A stretch of 10,338 nt of DNA from positions 1 through 10,338 of the forward strand of contig WTGR01000546.1 of assembly GCA_011523485.1 (NCBI GenBank), written 5' to 3'. The position numbers were made by a program, and so were the translations under genes. The stretch's first letter is position 1, and each line of letters begins with the position of its first letter. Below the pieces are notes generated by a model. That model was not told where the DNA came from and ran no database searches. It saw nothing but the letters and a program-made list of their open reading frames with translations. This DNA is from Acidobacteriota bacterium. GTDB taxonomy: Bacteria; Acidobacteriota; Vicinamibacteria; Vicinamibacterales; UBA8438. Positions 1 to 7,527 of the stretch are shown here, piece after piece.

Positions 1-1
1 G

Positions 2-76
2 ACCGATCTCGAGAAGCGGGGGCGCGTGCTGCGCGCCCTGCGGGCTGCCGTCGGGCGCCTCGACGCCCTCCGGTAA
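2..76 (+). CDS. C-terminal end of an unidentified protein (partial)
   Basis: An open frame enters from the left edge and runs for 24 codons to a TAA at 74-76. The visible tail is rich in Arg, Leu and Ala, reads like an amphipathic helix and ends in LDALR. It has the G/C-ending codon pattern of its neighbours and lies on the same strand as the TamB-Omp85 fusion gene, 46 bases upstream of that gene's start, so the two could be cotranscribed. Too little is visible to assign a family or function. It is called mainly because its frame, strand and stop position fit a gene end. A chance open frame in GC-rich DNA is the alternative. Confidence 0.45.
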   Translation, partial: TDLEKRGRVLRALRAAVGRLDALR

Positions 77-92
77 GCCGGGCCTCCATTCC

Positions 93-101
93 TGCTACAT
101 T
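93..101 (+). promoter_or_regulatory. Possible extended -10 promoter element
   Basis: TGCTACATT fits an extended -10 (TG, one base, then TACATT at 96-101) and lies in the 46-base gap before the GTG start at 123. No convincing -35 is visible at the usual distance, as that stretch falls on the previous gene's stop codon. If used, it would give a 5' leader of only about 15 bases. This is a weak pattern match only. Confidence 0.22.
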
Positions 102-122
102 GGAAGTACGCAAGTAGGATAC

Positions 123-3100
123 GTGTTCGCGCATCGGTCTTCGGGTCGCCACGCCGTTACTGCCCTGCTTCTGACGATCGTCGCGATGCTCGTCGCGGCG
201 GTGTTCTTCTCACCGTTGTCGGGGAGGCTGCTGCTCCGCCCCGCGCTCGCCCTGCTGGAACAGGAGTACGGCCTGATGGGCACGGCCGGCCGTCTCGACC
301 TCGACCTGGCGCGGTTTCGCGTCGGGATCGCGGATCTGAAGCTCGCCGCGCCCGATAATCCGACCGAGCCGTTCCTCGCGATCGAGCAGGCCGTCGTCGA
401 CATCCCCTGGTCGGCCCTTTGGGGCAGGGTGTCGATCGACGATGTCTCGCTCCGCGGCGTGACGCTCACGGTAGCGCACCGCGCGGACGGCACCTCCAAT
501 CTGCCTGCGGCAGGCGGGGTCGGCCCGGGCTCCGCGGCCGTGCCGACCGCATCGATCGGCCGGTTCGACCTGCGCGACCTCACCGTCGACTGGCGGGACG
601 AGCCGAGAAGCTTCAGCTTGCTGTTGCCCGCGACGTCCGTCCGCCTGGCCGGCGAAGAGGCCGCCGGCGCCGCCAGCGGGCGGGTCGACATGAACGGAAC
701 GGCCCGAATCGCGTGGCGCGGAACGACCACCCAGGTCTCCCGGTTCGACGGGGATATCGGGTTCGACGGCGCAGCGCTCGACATCCGGCAACTGGACGTT
801 GCGGCCCCCGAAGGAGCACTGACGTTGAACGGCCACGTCCACGAGTTGCTGGGCAGCCCCCGACCGGCGGTGCGCTTCGAAGGCCGCATCGACCTGGCGC
901 GGGCGATGTCCTGGCTTCCTGGCCCGGCCGCGTCCGGCGATCTGGTGGTGACCGGCGACGTGGAGCGGACCCCGGAGGGCGTCGAGGTCGAGCTGTCGCT
1001 GGTCGCGGCGGGGGCATCCTGGGACGGCATGACGATCGATCGCATCGAGGCCGCCGTCACGCTGACGCCTGCCGCGGTCCGCCTCGACTCCTTGCGGATG
1101 GAAGGCGCCGGCGGTGTCCTCACGGTCGCGGGCAGCGTAGCGCGGACGGCGGCATGGCCGGGCCGGCTGGAGGCGGCGTGGACCGGCCTGGACCTCGACC
1201 GGCTGCTGCCGGCGCTCCAACCGGACATGCCCGTGCCACTCCCCGTCATCGCGGAGGGTTCGCTCCTTGCCGAATGGACCGCGCTCGAGCCGCATTCGGT
1301 CACTCTGTCGGGCGAGAACCGCCTGATGGACGGCCCCGGGGCAAGCGGCGGCCTGCGCTTCGACGCCGCCGGCGGCGAGTGGCGCCTTGCGGTGGATCAG
1401 CGATTCGACGCCGCCGCGCACGTGTCGGGAATGGTGGAGGGAGAGATCGCATCCGGGGCGGACTTCCGCGGTGGCGGCTGGCGAGACACGGAGCTCGACG
1501 GCGCGGTCACTCTGGCTTGTGCGGATCTGGAACGGTGCAGCCGTCTCGTGCCGGCATTGCGCGGCCACGACCCCCCTTCAGGGGTGCAGGGGCGCGCCAC
1601 GGCGACCGCCGCGGTGGGCGGCTCCCTCGGCCATCCGGTGCTGACGGGCAGGCTCGAGGCGCCGGCGGTGGCGGCCGGCCCCCTGGAAATCAGCGACCTC
1701 GATGCCCGGATCGACCTGGACCGGGAGGCCCTCGGCATCTCGAACGTCCGGTTCGCCCTCGGGGCGAACGCGGTGACCGGCGCCGGGAGAGTCCGCTGGA
1801 GCGACGGCTTCGTCGGCGGTTCGCTCGCGACCTCGGTGACCGACTTGTCGACCCTCGCCCCGGTCGAAGCGGCCTGGATGCCCTCCGGGCGGGGCCGCAT
1901 TGCAGTGACCGCCGGCGGCAGCGTCGATCGGATCGCGGCGGATGCAACGTTCGCCTTCGACGAGGTCCGGGCAGTCGGCCGGGAGCTCGGCCACATGCGC
2001 GGGAGGGCGCGTTTCGACGCTGCCGACCGATTGCGCATCGACGCACAGGTTCCCGACTGGGCGGCCGAGGCGGAGGCGACGCTGGACCTGGCGGGCGCGG
2101 CCCCCGCCTTCGATATCCGTGGCAGTATCCACCAGGCCGACCTGGCGCGGCTGGCCCCGGCCGGCGTGCCGCTGTCCGGCCGCGTCGCGCTGCAGGCATC
2201 GGCATCCGGAACGCTGGTCGATCCCGCCGCGATGCGCGCGCGGCTCACCGTGACCGAGCTCGCGGGCTCGGCCGACGATCTCGCCTTCAGCATCGTCCGT
2301 CCCGCCACCCTCCGCTACGACGCGGGCGGCTTCCGAGTGGACGGACTCGAGGCGACATTCGGCCGGACGCGGTTGCGCGTCGACGGTGGCCTGAATCCGT
2401 CGGGCGACACGGCCCTGCGAGCCAGCCTCGACGGTGCGGCGGCCGACCTTGCCCGACTCGCCACGGTGGCGCGGAGCCCGGGCTCTCCGGTGCCGGCCAT
2501 CGATGCGGCGGGCGAGGTGGCCGCCGGCCTGACCGCTTCCGGATCGCCAGGCGGCCTGGAACTGACCGGTGACATGCGGATTGACGGGGGATCGCTGTCG
2601 CTCGGCCGTCAACCGCCGATTACCGACCTGACGCTGCGCGCCGCGGTCCGGGACGGAAGCCTTCGTCTCGACACGCTGCACGCCGCCTGGGCTGACGCAG
2701 CGATTGACGGCAGCGCCGAGTTCCCGCTGGAGCTCGTCGGCGACGCGCTTGCGGGACGCTCGGCTCAACGTGGCCGTCCCGGCCGCATCCGCGCCCGTAT
2801 CGAAGGGTTGAGTCCGGCAGTGCTGGCCGGCCGCCTCGATCCCGAGACCCTCGGCCGCATCAGCGGCCGGGCGGCCGTCGACGTGGACCTGGAGCTGCCC
2901 GGATTCGGAGTCGCATCGGCCCGCGGCCGCGTCAGGCTGCCGGAGGCGGCGCTCGTCGTTTCCGGCATCCCGTTCCAGCAGCGCCGGCCCACCGAGATCG
3001 TCATCGAGGAAGGCCGGGCGACGCTGAGCGCGTTCACCTGGGGCAACGAGACCACCGAGCTCCGGGCCGGCGGCAGCCTGGACATGGACGACGCGGCGAC

Positions 3101-6100
3101 CACCCGCCTCACCGTCGACGGCGATGTGGATCTGCGCGCCGCCGGCGCCCTGTTGCCGCACTTGGCGGCGGCCGGAATCACGACAGCGGGTTCGGCGCGG
3201 ATCGAGGCGGTCCTGTCGGGCGCCGCCGGCGTGCCGGACGTGCGCGGGACAGTCCGGATCGCCGGCGGCGAAGTCCGGTTGCCCGAGCCCCGCGTGGCCG
3301 TCACCGATTTGAACGGCACGCTGCTGCTGGCCGGCGACTCCGCGATCGCGGACGGCCTCGCCGGCAACGCCAACGGAGGGCGGGTAGCGATCGACGGCGG
3401 CTGGTCGTTCGGCGCAGGAGCGCCGGACAACGGGTTCACCGTCACCGGGGACGGCATCGCGCTCGATGTGCCGCGTGGGCTTCGCAGCGAGGCGGATGTC
3501 GCGCTGCGGGCTGCCGAGGCGGACGGCGGCGTCACGCTGAGCGGGACGGTGACTCTGCTTCGGGGCGCCTACCGCGAGCCGATCACCCTCGCCGGCGGAC
3601 TGCTCGGGGTATTCCGCGAGGGCCGTGACGCCGCCGCCACCATCCTCGACAACCCGGATCCGGGCAACGTGCGCCTGGATATCCGCGTCGTCACGCTCGA
3701 AGACGTCGTCGTCGACAACAACTATCTCGACGCGGAGCTCGCCGGAGACCTCCGCATCGGCGGGTCGCCGGGCGCGCCGGCGGTGACCGGCCGGGTGACG
3801 ATGCGCGAGGGCGGCCGGATCCGGTTCGCCAACCGCGTCTACGAGATCGATGTCGGCGCCGTGGATTTCGTCGATCCGGACGGCATCGAGCCGGACCTCA
3901 CGCTGTCCGCACGGACGCGCGCAGGAGCGTACGACATCACGCTCGACGCCGGCGGCGGCCGCGACGAGCTGACGACCGACCTGCGCTCGGAGCCGCCGCT
4001 GCCCGAGTCCGACATCGTGTCCGTCCTCCTGACCGGAAGGCCGCTCGATCGGGCTGCCGCGCCTACCGCCGGCGCGCGCGATCAAGCGCTCGGCCTGGTC
4101 TCGAGCGAGCTTCTGGGGCAGGCCGGCAGCCGCGTGGGCCTCGACCTGAGAGTGGGCGCGGACACGCCGGACGAGCAGGGCGCGATCCGCCTGGACTCCA
4201 GCCTGATCGCCGGCGACCTGAACCCCGGATCCCGACTGACCGTGGGACGCAACCTGCGCGAGGACATGCGCCTCGTCTTCTCCCGAAGCCTGCGCGAGAA
4301 CGACCTCGCCTGGCTCGTCGACTATCTGCCGGTGGACAACCTCGAGCTGCGCGCGCTCCTGCACGACGAATCCAGCCGCGCCTACGAATTCCGGCACGCC
4401 GTGACGGCCGGCGCGCCGGTACGGAACGGCGGAGCGTCGGCAGGATCGAGCGTGCGGCGCGAGCGGGTGGCGAGCGTCGAGCTCAGCGGGGACACCGGCG
4501 ACGACGCGACGCGGCTTCGCGAGCTGCTGTCGCTTCGCACCGGCGACCGGTTCGACTTCCATCGCTGGCAGGGCGACCTAGATCGCCTGGAGGCGTACTT
4601 CTCCGAGCGCGGCTACCTGGAAGCGCGGGTGCGGGGACGCCGCGACCGGCCGGCCGGCTCGGAGGACGTAGTTCTGACCCACGAGATCGCGCGCGGTCCG
4701 CGGACCGAGCTCACGGTGATCGGCTACGCCCTGCCCGGCGAACTGCGCCGCGACCTCGAAACCATCTGGACGCGCGCCGTCTTCGACACGTTCCTGGTCG
4801 AAGAGCTCTCCGCGCGGGTGATAGAGCATCTGGCGGAGCGCGGGTACCTGCGCGCTGACATCGATGTTCGGGTAGAAGCGGGACCTCGGGAAAGCGTCCC
4901 CGCCGGAGACGCTGCGGCGCCGGACAACGTCGGGGACGCAACCAAGCGGGTTGTCCTCCGCATCGAGGCGGGTCCCCGCACGCACGACCGCCGCCTCGTC
5001 TTCGAGGGCGTGTCGCCGGATGACGAACCGGCGCTCCAGGCGCTCGCGGCCACTGCGGACCTGGCGACCCGCGCCTGGACCGATCCCGATCGTCTCGCCA
5101 CGGCGGTCACCGCCTGGTATCGAGGACAGGGCCGGTTGCGGGCTGCGACAACGGTCGGTGCGGCCCGCTTCGACGGCGGGACCGCTCGGTTGCCGGTGCG
5201 CGTGACGCCGGGACCCCTGTTCCGAATCGGCGCGATCCGGATGGACGGAAGCGCCGCTCGCACCGAGGTGGACGTGCGGGCCGCAGCGGATATCGAGGCG
5301 GGGGAAATCTACACCGGGAGCGCCGTCGCCGGGGCGCGGGCTCGCGTCGAGTCGAGCTATCGGCGGGCGGGGCATACCGCCGCTCGCGTCACCGCGCGGA
5401 GCACGCCGGACGACGCGGCGGCTACTGTCGCGGTGGTTTTCGACATCATCGAGGGTCCCCGCCAGGTGGTCGACAGCGTCGTCCTCGAGGGCGCCGCCCG
5501 AACCCACCCGGGCCTGGTGACGCGGGCACTGCAGGTGAACCCGGGCGACCCGGTGGATCCGGCCGCCTGGAACCTGGCGCGCAAGCGTCTGTACGACACA
5601 GGGGTCTTCCGCAGCGTGGATATCCAGGCGCGAGTCCCGGAGGCCGAGGCAGAGCCGGCGGACGGGACGGTACCCGTCGAAGCGCGGGTGACGCTCGAGG
5701 AATGGCCTCGCTACCTGGTCCGCTACGGCCTGCGCCTGAGCGACGAGGCGGCCGCGCTGGGCGAGACGACGGGCCGCGTCCTGCGGGTCGGGGCGGCCGG
5801 CGATCTGCGACGGCGCAACCTCTTCGGCCGCGGCCTGACCGCGGGCGTCTCCTCACGCGCCGGCCGCCAACGGCAGGCCTTGCGAGCATTCCTGACGGTC
5901 CCCACGCTGTTCGGCCGGCCGCTCGAGACCAACCTGTTCACCTCGCGGAAGCGCGACGTCACCGGGCCGGCGGACGCCGGCTTCGTCACCGACATCACCA
6001 CGTTCACCGCGGAACAGCGCGTACGGCCGCTCGGCCGTCTGACCCTGGCCTACAGTGCGAATCTCGATCTCAATCACACCCACGATCGGATTCCGGATCC

Positions 6101-6716
6101 GTCTTTTCCCTTCGACCTGCGGCTGCGGATCATGCGGTTCGACGCAAGCGCGGTGGCTGAGCGGCGCGACAACCCGTTCGATGCGACGAACGGCTCCTAT
6201 CATTCCGCCAACGTCGAGTACGGCGCCGACGTCGGGCGCCCTGTGCGATTCCTCAAGTACTTCGGGCAACACTTTCTCTACCGTCGCTTCGGGCCCATGG
6301 TGGTCGCCTCGGCCGCGCGTGTGGGACTGGCGAACGGGTTCGGGAGCGATCTGATTCCGACGGAGCGCTTCCGTGCCGGCGGAGGCAACACCGTGCGCGG
6401 CTACCAGCAGGACGGTCTGGGGCCGACCGGACTGTTCGGCGTGCCCGAGGGAGGCAACGCGTTGCTGATCCTGAACCAGGAGGCGCGCTTCCCGATCGGG
6501 TGGCGCCTTGCCGGGGTCGGGTTCGTCGACGCGGGGAACGTCTTCCCTTCAGTTCGGGACATCGCGCTGCGCGAGCTCAGGATCAGCGCTGGGTTCGGGC
6601 TCCGCGTCGATGCGCCGGTGGGGCTGGTGCGCCTGGACTACGCGCTTCCGCTCGCTCGGGGCACGGACGAAGAACCCCGAGGTCGCCTCTTCGTGTCGCT
6701 CGGCCAGGCGTTCTGA
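123..6716 (+). CDS. TamB-Omp85 fusion: AsmA/TamB-like bridge joined to five POTRAs and an outer-membrane barrel
   Basis: The 2197-residue protein is a natural fusion of a TamB-like protein and a BamA/TamA-type Omp85 protein. Domains in order: uncleaved-looking signal anchor (about 10-31); AsmA-like start with a DGTSNLP turn near 122; long repetitive beta-rich region; TamB C-terminal (DUF490-type) domain, about 990-1427, with the hallmark PLPESDIVSVLLTGRP near 1292-1307; short linker; five POTRA domains, about 1447-1863; 16-strand-type barrel, 1864-2197, with VRGY at 2091-2094, FVDAGNVF at 2134-2141 and terminal Phe. The GTG start is chosen because the next in-frame ATG (186) lies inside the membrane segment; AGGA at 116-119 is a rather close Shine-Dalgarno. 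Known TamB and Omp85 proteins act in outer-membrane protein assembly and lipid transport between membranes. Which role applies here is inference. TamB alone is usually about 1250-1450 residues and TamA or BamA about 580-810, so both halves look complete. No frameshift or internal stop was seen. Confidence 0.93.
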   Translation: MFAHRSSGRHAVTALLLTIVAMLVAAVFFSPLSGRLLLRPALALLEQEYGLMGTAGRLDLDLARFRVGIADLKLAAPDNPTEPFLAIEQAVVDIPWSALWGRVSIDDVSLRGVTLTVAHRADGTSNLPAAGGVGPGSAAVPTASIGRFDLRDLTVDWRDEPRSFSLLLPATSVRLAGEEAAGAASGRVDMNGTARIAWRGTTTQVSRFDGDIGFDGAALDIRQLDVAAPEGALTLNGHVHELLGSPRPAVRFEGRIDLARAMSWLPGPAASGDLVVTGDVERTPEGVEVELSLVAAGASWDGMTIDRIEAAVTLTPAAVRLDSLRMEGAGGVLTVAGSVARTAAWPGRLEAAWTGLDLDRLLPALQPDMPVPLPVIAEGSLLAEWTALEPHSVTLSGENRLMDGPGASGGLRFDAAGGEWRLAVDQRFDAAAHVSGMVEGEIASGADFRGGGWRDTELDGAVTLACADLERCSRLVPALRGHDPPSGVQGRATATAAVGGSLGHPVLTGRLEAPAVAAGPLEISDLDARIDLDREALGISNVRFALGANAVTGAGRVRWSDGFVGGSLATSVTDLSTLAPVEAAWMPSGRGRIAVTAGGSVDRIAADATFAFDEVRAVGRELGHMRGRARFDAADRLRIDAQVPDWAAEAEATLDLAGAAPAFDIRGSIHQADLARLAPAGVPLSGRVALQASASGTLVDPAAMRARLTVTELAGSADDLAFSIVRPATLRYDAGGFRVDGLEATFGRTRLRVDGGLNPSGDTALRASLDGAAADLARLATVARSPGSPVPAIDAAGEVAAGLTASGSPGGLELTGDMRIDGGSLSLGRQPPITDLTLRAAVRDGSLRLDTLHAAWADAAIDGSAEFPLELVGDALAGRSAQRGRPGRIRARIEGLSPAVLAGRLDPETLGRISGRAAVDVDLELPGFGVASARGRVRLPEAALVVSGIPFQQRRPTEIVIEEGRATLSAFTWGNETTELRAGGSLDMDDAATTRLTVDGDVDLRAAGALLPHLAAAGITTAGSARIEAVLSGAAGVPDVRGTVRIAGGEVRLPEPRVAVTDLNGTLLLAGDSAIADGLAGNANGGRVAIDGGWSFGAGAPDNGFTVTGDGIALDVPRGLRSEADVALRAAEADGGVTLSGTVTLLRGAYREPITLAGGLLGVFREGRDAAATILDNPDPGNVRLDIRVVTLEDVVVDNNYLDAELAGDLRIGGSPGAPAVTGRVTMREGGRIRFANRVYEIDVGAVDFVDPDGIEPDLTLSARTRAGAYDITLDAGGGRDELTTDLRSEPPLPESDIVSVLLTGRPLDRAAAPTAGARDQALGLVSSELLGQAGSRVGLDLRVGADTPDEQGAIRLDSSLIAGDLNPGSRLTVGRNLREDMRLVFSRSLRENDLAWLVDYLPVDNLELRALLHDESSRAYEFRHAVTAGAPVRNGGASAGSSVRRERVASVELSGDTGDDATRLRELLSLRTGDRFDFHRWQGDLDRLEAYFSERGYLEARVRGRRDRPAGSEDVVLTHEIARGPRTELTVIGYALPGELRRDLETIWTRAVFDTFLVEELSARVIEHLAERGYLRADIDVRVEAGPRESVPAGDAAAPDNVGDATKRVVLRIEAGPRTHDRRLVFEGVSPDDEPALQALAATADLATRAWTDPDRLATAVTAWYRGQGRLRAATTVGAARFDGGTARLPVRVTPGPLFRIGAIRMDGSAARTEVDVRAAADIEAGEIYTGSAVAGARARVESSYRRAGHTAARVTARSTPDDAAATVAVVFDIIEGPRQVVDSVVLEGAARTHPGLVTRALQVNPGDPVDPAAWNLARKRLYDTGVFRSVDIQARVPEAEAEPADGTVPVEARVTLEEWPRYLVRYGLRLSDEAAALGETTGRVLRVGAAGDLRRRNLFGRGLTAGVSSRAGRQRQALRAFLTVPTLFGRPLETNLFTSRKRDVTGPADAGFVTDITTFTAEQRVRPLGRLTLAYSANLDLNHTHDRIPDPSFPFDLRLRIMRFDASAVAERRDNPFDATNGSYHSANVEYGADVGRPVRFLKYFGQHFLYRRFGPMVVASAARVGLANGFGSDLIPTERFRAGGGNTVRGYQQDGLGPTGLFGVPEGGNALLILNQEARFPIGWRLAGVGFVDAGNVFPSVRDIALRELRISAGFGLRVDAPVGLVRLDYALPLARGTDEEPRGRLFVSLGQAF
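150..215 (+). other. N-terminal inner-membrane signal anchor of the fusion protein
   Basis: Residues 10-31 are almost entirely Ala, Val, Leu, Ile, Met and Phe, preceded by a short Arg/His-rich start. There is no clear small-x-small cleavage site directly after. This matches the N-terminal anchor of TamB and AsmA family proteins, which keeps them in the inner membrane with the rest in the periplasm. Cleavage by signal peptidase cannot be excluded by eye. Confidence 0.75.
891..3780 (+). repeat. About nine degenerate ~107-residue protein modules in the TamB-like groove
   Basis: A recurring pattern is visible in the translation: an acidic/Leu segment of the kind DLxxLxP, then about six residues, a Gly followed by a beta strand, another Gly, often a Pro, then Gly before the next strand. 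Copies begin near residues 257, 357, 468, 574, 673, 775, 896, 1003 and 1114, so spacings are 100, 111, 106, 99, 102, 121, 107 and 111. Clear examples are DLARLAPAGVPLSG at 673 and DLARLATVARSPGS at 775. The repeats are diverged and were found in the protein, not as DNA repeats. They probably mark successive units of the elongated beta-groove. Repeating grooves are known in TamB/AsmA and related bridge-like lipid transfer proteins; equating these modules with structural units is inference. Confidence 0.6.
3090..4403 (+). other. TamB C-terminal (DUF490-type) domain within the fusion
   Basis: Residues about 990-1427 show the features that define the TamB C-terminal domain: alternating beta strands with regularly placed Gly, the GRVTMREGGRIRFANRVYEI strand pair, and the conserved segment around residues 1289-1308 containing PLPESDIVSVLLTGRP. 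After this comes the usual low-complexity turn and a last strand set containing LTVGRNL and DMRLVFSRSL. In E. coli this is the part of TamB that binds TamA. Here it is followed after about 20 residues by the first POTRA domain. Confidence 0.85.
4461..5711 (+). other. Five tandem POTRA domains within the fusion
   Basis: Five beta-alpha-alpha-beta-beta units can be read at residues about 1447-1530, 1531-1620, 1621-1698, 1699-1780 and 1781-1863. Four end in or near a GP(R/L)-type turn (ARGPR, EAGPR, VTPGP, IEGPR) before the next unit's first strand, and the fifth ends in EEWPR. Units 1 and 2 carry the typical helix-end turns SERGYL and AERGYL. Unit 5 carries the canonical LYDTGVF (1823-1829) that precedes the last strands of the barrel-proximal POTRA in BamA and TamA. 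Five is the number in most BamA proteins; TamA has three. Boundaries were set by eye and may be off by several residues. Confidence 0.8.
5712..6713 (+). other. Omp85 (BamA/TamA-type) outer-membrane beta-barrel within the fusion
   Basis: Residues 1864-2197, about 334 residues, have the length and strand pattern of a 16-strand Omp85 barrel. Visible signatures are RRNLFGRG near the start, RRDNPFDATNG around 2014-2024, the loop-6 VRGY motif at 2091-2094 with its conserved Arg at 2092, and FVDAGNVF at 2134-2141. The chain ends in LFVSLGQAF, whose terminal Phe is the usual beta-signal end recognised by the BAM complex. All key Omp85 elements are present, so the barrel looks functional. Confidence 0.88.
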
Positions 6717-6723
6717 CGCCGGC
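6703..6723 (+). terminator. Hairpin across the stop codon of the fusion gene
   Basis: GGCGT at 6707-6711 pairs perfectly with ACGCC at 6716-6720 around a four-base TCTG loop. With A6706 bulged, GCC (6703-6705) can extend the stem with GGC (6721-6723), giving eight pairs. The TGA stop (6714-6716) lies in the loop and stem. No T-run follows, so it is not a standard intrinsic terminator. It could protect or end the mRNA, or be a chance result of high GC. Confidence 0.28.
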
Positions 6724-6738
6724 GCCCGCCAGGAGCCT

Positions 6739-6756
6739 GCGCCCCTCCGAGGGCGC
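6739..6756. terminator. GC-rich hairpin between convergent genes
   Basis: GCGCCC at 6739-6744 and GGGCGC at 6751-6756 form a perfect six-pair stem with a six-base loop, in the 43-base gap between the convergent fusion and TPR genes. Its symmetry and place suit a shared bidirectional transcript end. No T-tract follows on either strand, so the call is weak. Confidence 0.3.
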
Positions 6757-6759
6757 TGC

Positions 6760-7386
6760 CTACCGCCGACCGCGCAGAGTGCGGAGCACCGACTCGACCC
6801 TGCCCCGCTCGGGCGCCTCCGGCGCCAACTCGAGGAACGTCTCGAACGCCGCCGCCATCCTGTCGGTCCGGTCGACCTGGTAGTACGACAGGCCGGCGTA
6901 GTAATGCGCGTAGGCGAACGCTGGAGTACGCGCGATGACGTCCTCGAAGGCTGCCGCCGCCGCCTCGTAGTCCTGCTGCCGGCCGAGCGCCAGCCCGAGC
7001 TGGTAGTGGGCCAGCGCCGGCGCGTCGTCGAAGGCTGCCGCTGCGCGTGCCGCCGTTTCGGCTACGTCAGCGTCGGGTTCCACCGGACCGTCCGCCGCAC
7101 CGCCATCCGGCACCGCCGACGTGAGATGCAGAGCCGACACGCCGACAAAATGCCAGGCATCGTCGTGCGGGCGTGCGGCCAGTTGCTCGAACCGCTCGCG
7201 TGCCTCCGGAATGCGGTCCAGTTCCAGGAGGCTCAGCCCCGCCAGATACACCGTCGCGGGGTCGGCCGACCCTGTCGCCGCCGCGACCACCCGCTCGTGC
7301 GCACCCTCCTCGAATTCCTTCTGGACATCGACAGTCGGGGGTTGAAGGACGAGTGCGCTCAACAGGAGCGCCGCCAGCATCGACAT
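6760..7386 (-). CDS. Exported tetratricopeptide-repeat (TPR) protein
   Basis: This 208-residue protein begins with a short hydrophobic segment (residues 1-15, mostly Leu and Ala) that resembles a signal peptide, although its start lacks the usual Lys/Arg. TPR-like helical pairs follow: residues about 44-72 (YLAGLSLLELDRIPEA), 124-156 (AHYQLGLALGRQQDYEAAAAAF) and 157-190 (AYAHYYAGLSYYQVDRTDRM). An acidic, Gly/Pro-rich stretch at about 91-112 breaks the array. TPRs are protein-binding scaffolds, so a periplasmic adaptor role is likely, but the partner is unknown. The ATG at 7386 is chosen over the ATG two codons later because an AGGAGG motif lies 11 bases upstream. It converges with the TamB-Omp85 gene and diverges from the metallohydrolase gene. 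A role with either neighbour is not shown. Confidence 0.85.
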   Translation of the reverse strand: MSMLAALLLSALVLQPPTVDVQKEFEEGAHERVVAAATGSADPATVYLAGLSLLELDRIPEARERFEQLAARPHDDAWHFVGVSALHLTSAVPDGGAADGPVEPDADVAETAARAAAAFDDAPALAHYQLGLALGRQQDYEAAAAAFEDVIARTPAFAYAHYYAGLSYYQVDRTDRMAAAFETFLELAPEAPERGRVESVLRTLRGRR

Positions 7387-7397
7387 GACAACACCAA

Positions 7398-7403
7398 CCT
7401 CCT
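7398..7403 (-). promoter_or_regulatory. Ribosome binding site of the TPR gene
   Basis: On the minus strand this reads AGGAGG, a perfect Shine-Dalgarno core, 11 bases before the ATG at 7386. The distance is at the long end of normal. It supports this ATG over the second ATG two codons downstream, which would be 17 bases away. Confidence 0.65.
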
Positions 7404-7498
7404 CTCCGGGAGCTTCGCCCTCACGAGCCCCTGTGCAGCGGAGCTGCCGTATGCAGGACCTCTACGGCCCGAGCGCACAACGCTCAGTTTCTCTTGGG

Positions 7499-7527
7499 AA
7501 CTTAGCCGGGTATCGCACGGAACGCAA
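7499..7527 (-). promoter_or_regulatory. Weak candidate promoter of the TPR gene
   Basis: On the minus strand, TTGCGT (7522-7527) and TAAGTT (7499-7504) are separated by exactly 17 bases, the ideal spacing for a housekeeping sigma factor. Each hexamer matches its consensus at only three of six positions. Use of this site would give a leader of about 105 bases containing the hairpin at 7471-7485. Confidence 0.18.

Noticed and set aside
1578..4562. 994-residue open frame on the minus strand opposite the TamB region
   Set aside because: It is rich in Arg, Gly, Ala and His, with no domain-like or hydrophobic pattern. It is the usual antisense shadow of a G/C-ending codon pattern, and the plus strand has clear TamB motifs.
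4452..6716. Internal GTG start producing a free POTRA-barrel protein
   Set aside because: An AGGA lies at a suitable distance, but a product from here would have no signal peptide and could not reach the outer membrane. Kept only as a possible relic of a former gene boundary.
7471..7490. Hairpin GAGCG/CGCTC followed by a T-rich stretch as a plus-strand intrinsic terminator
   Set aside because: The stem has only five pairs, the T-stretch is interrupted, and no plus-strand gene ends nearby.
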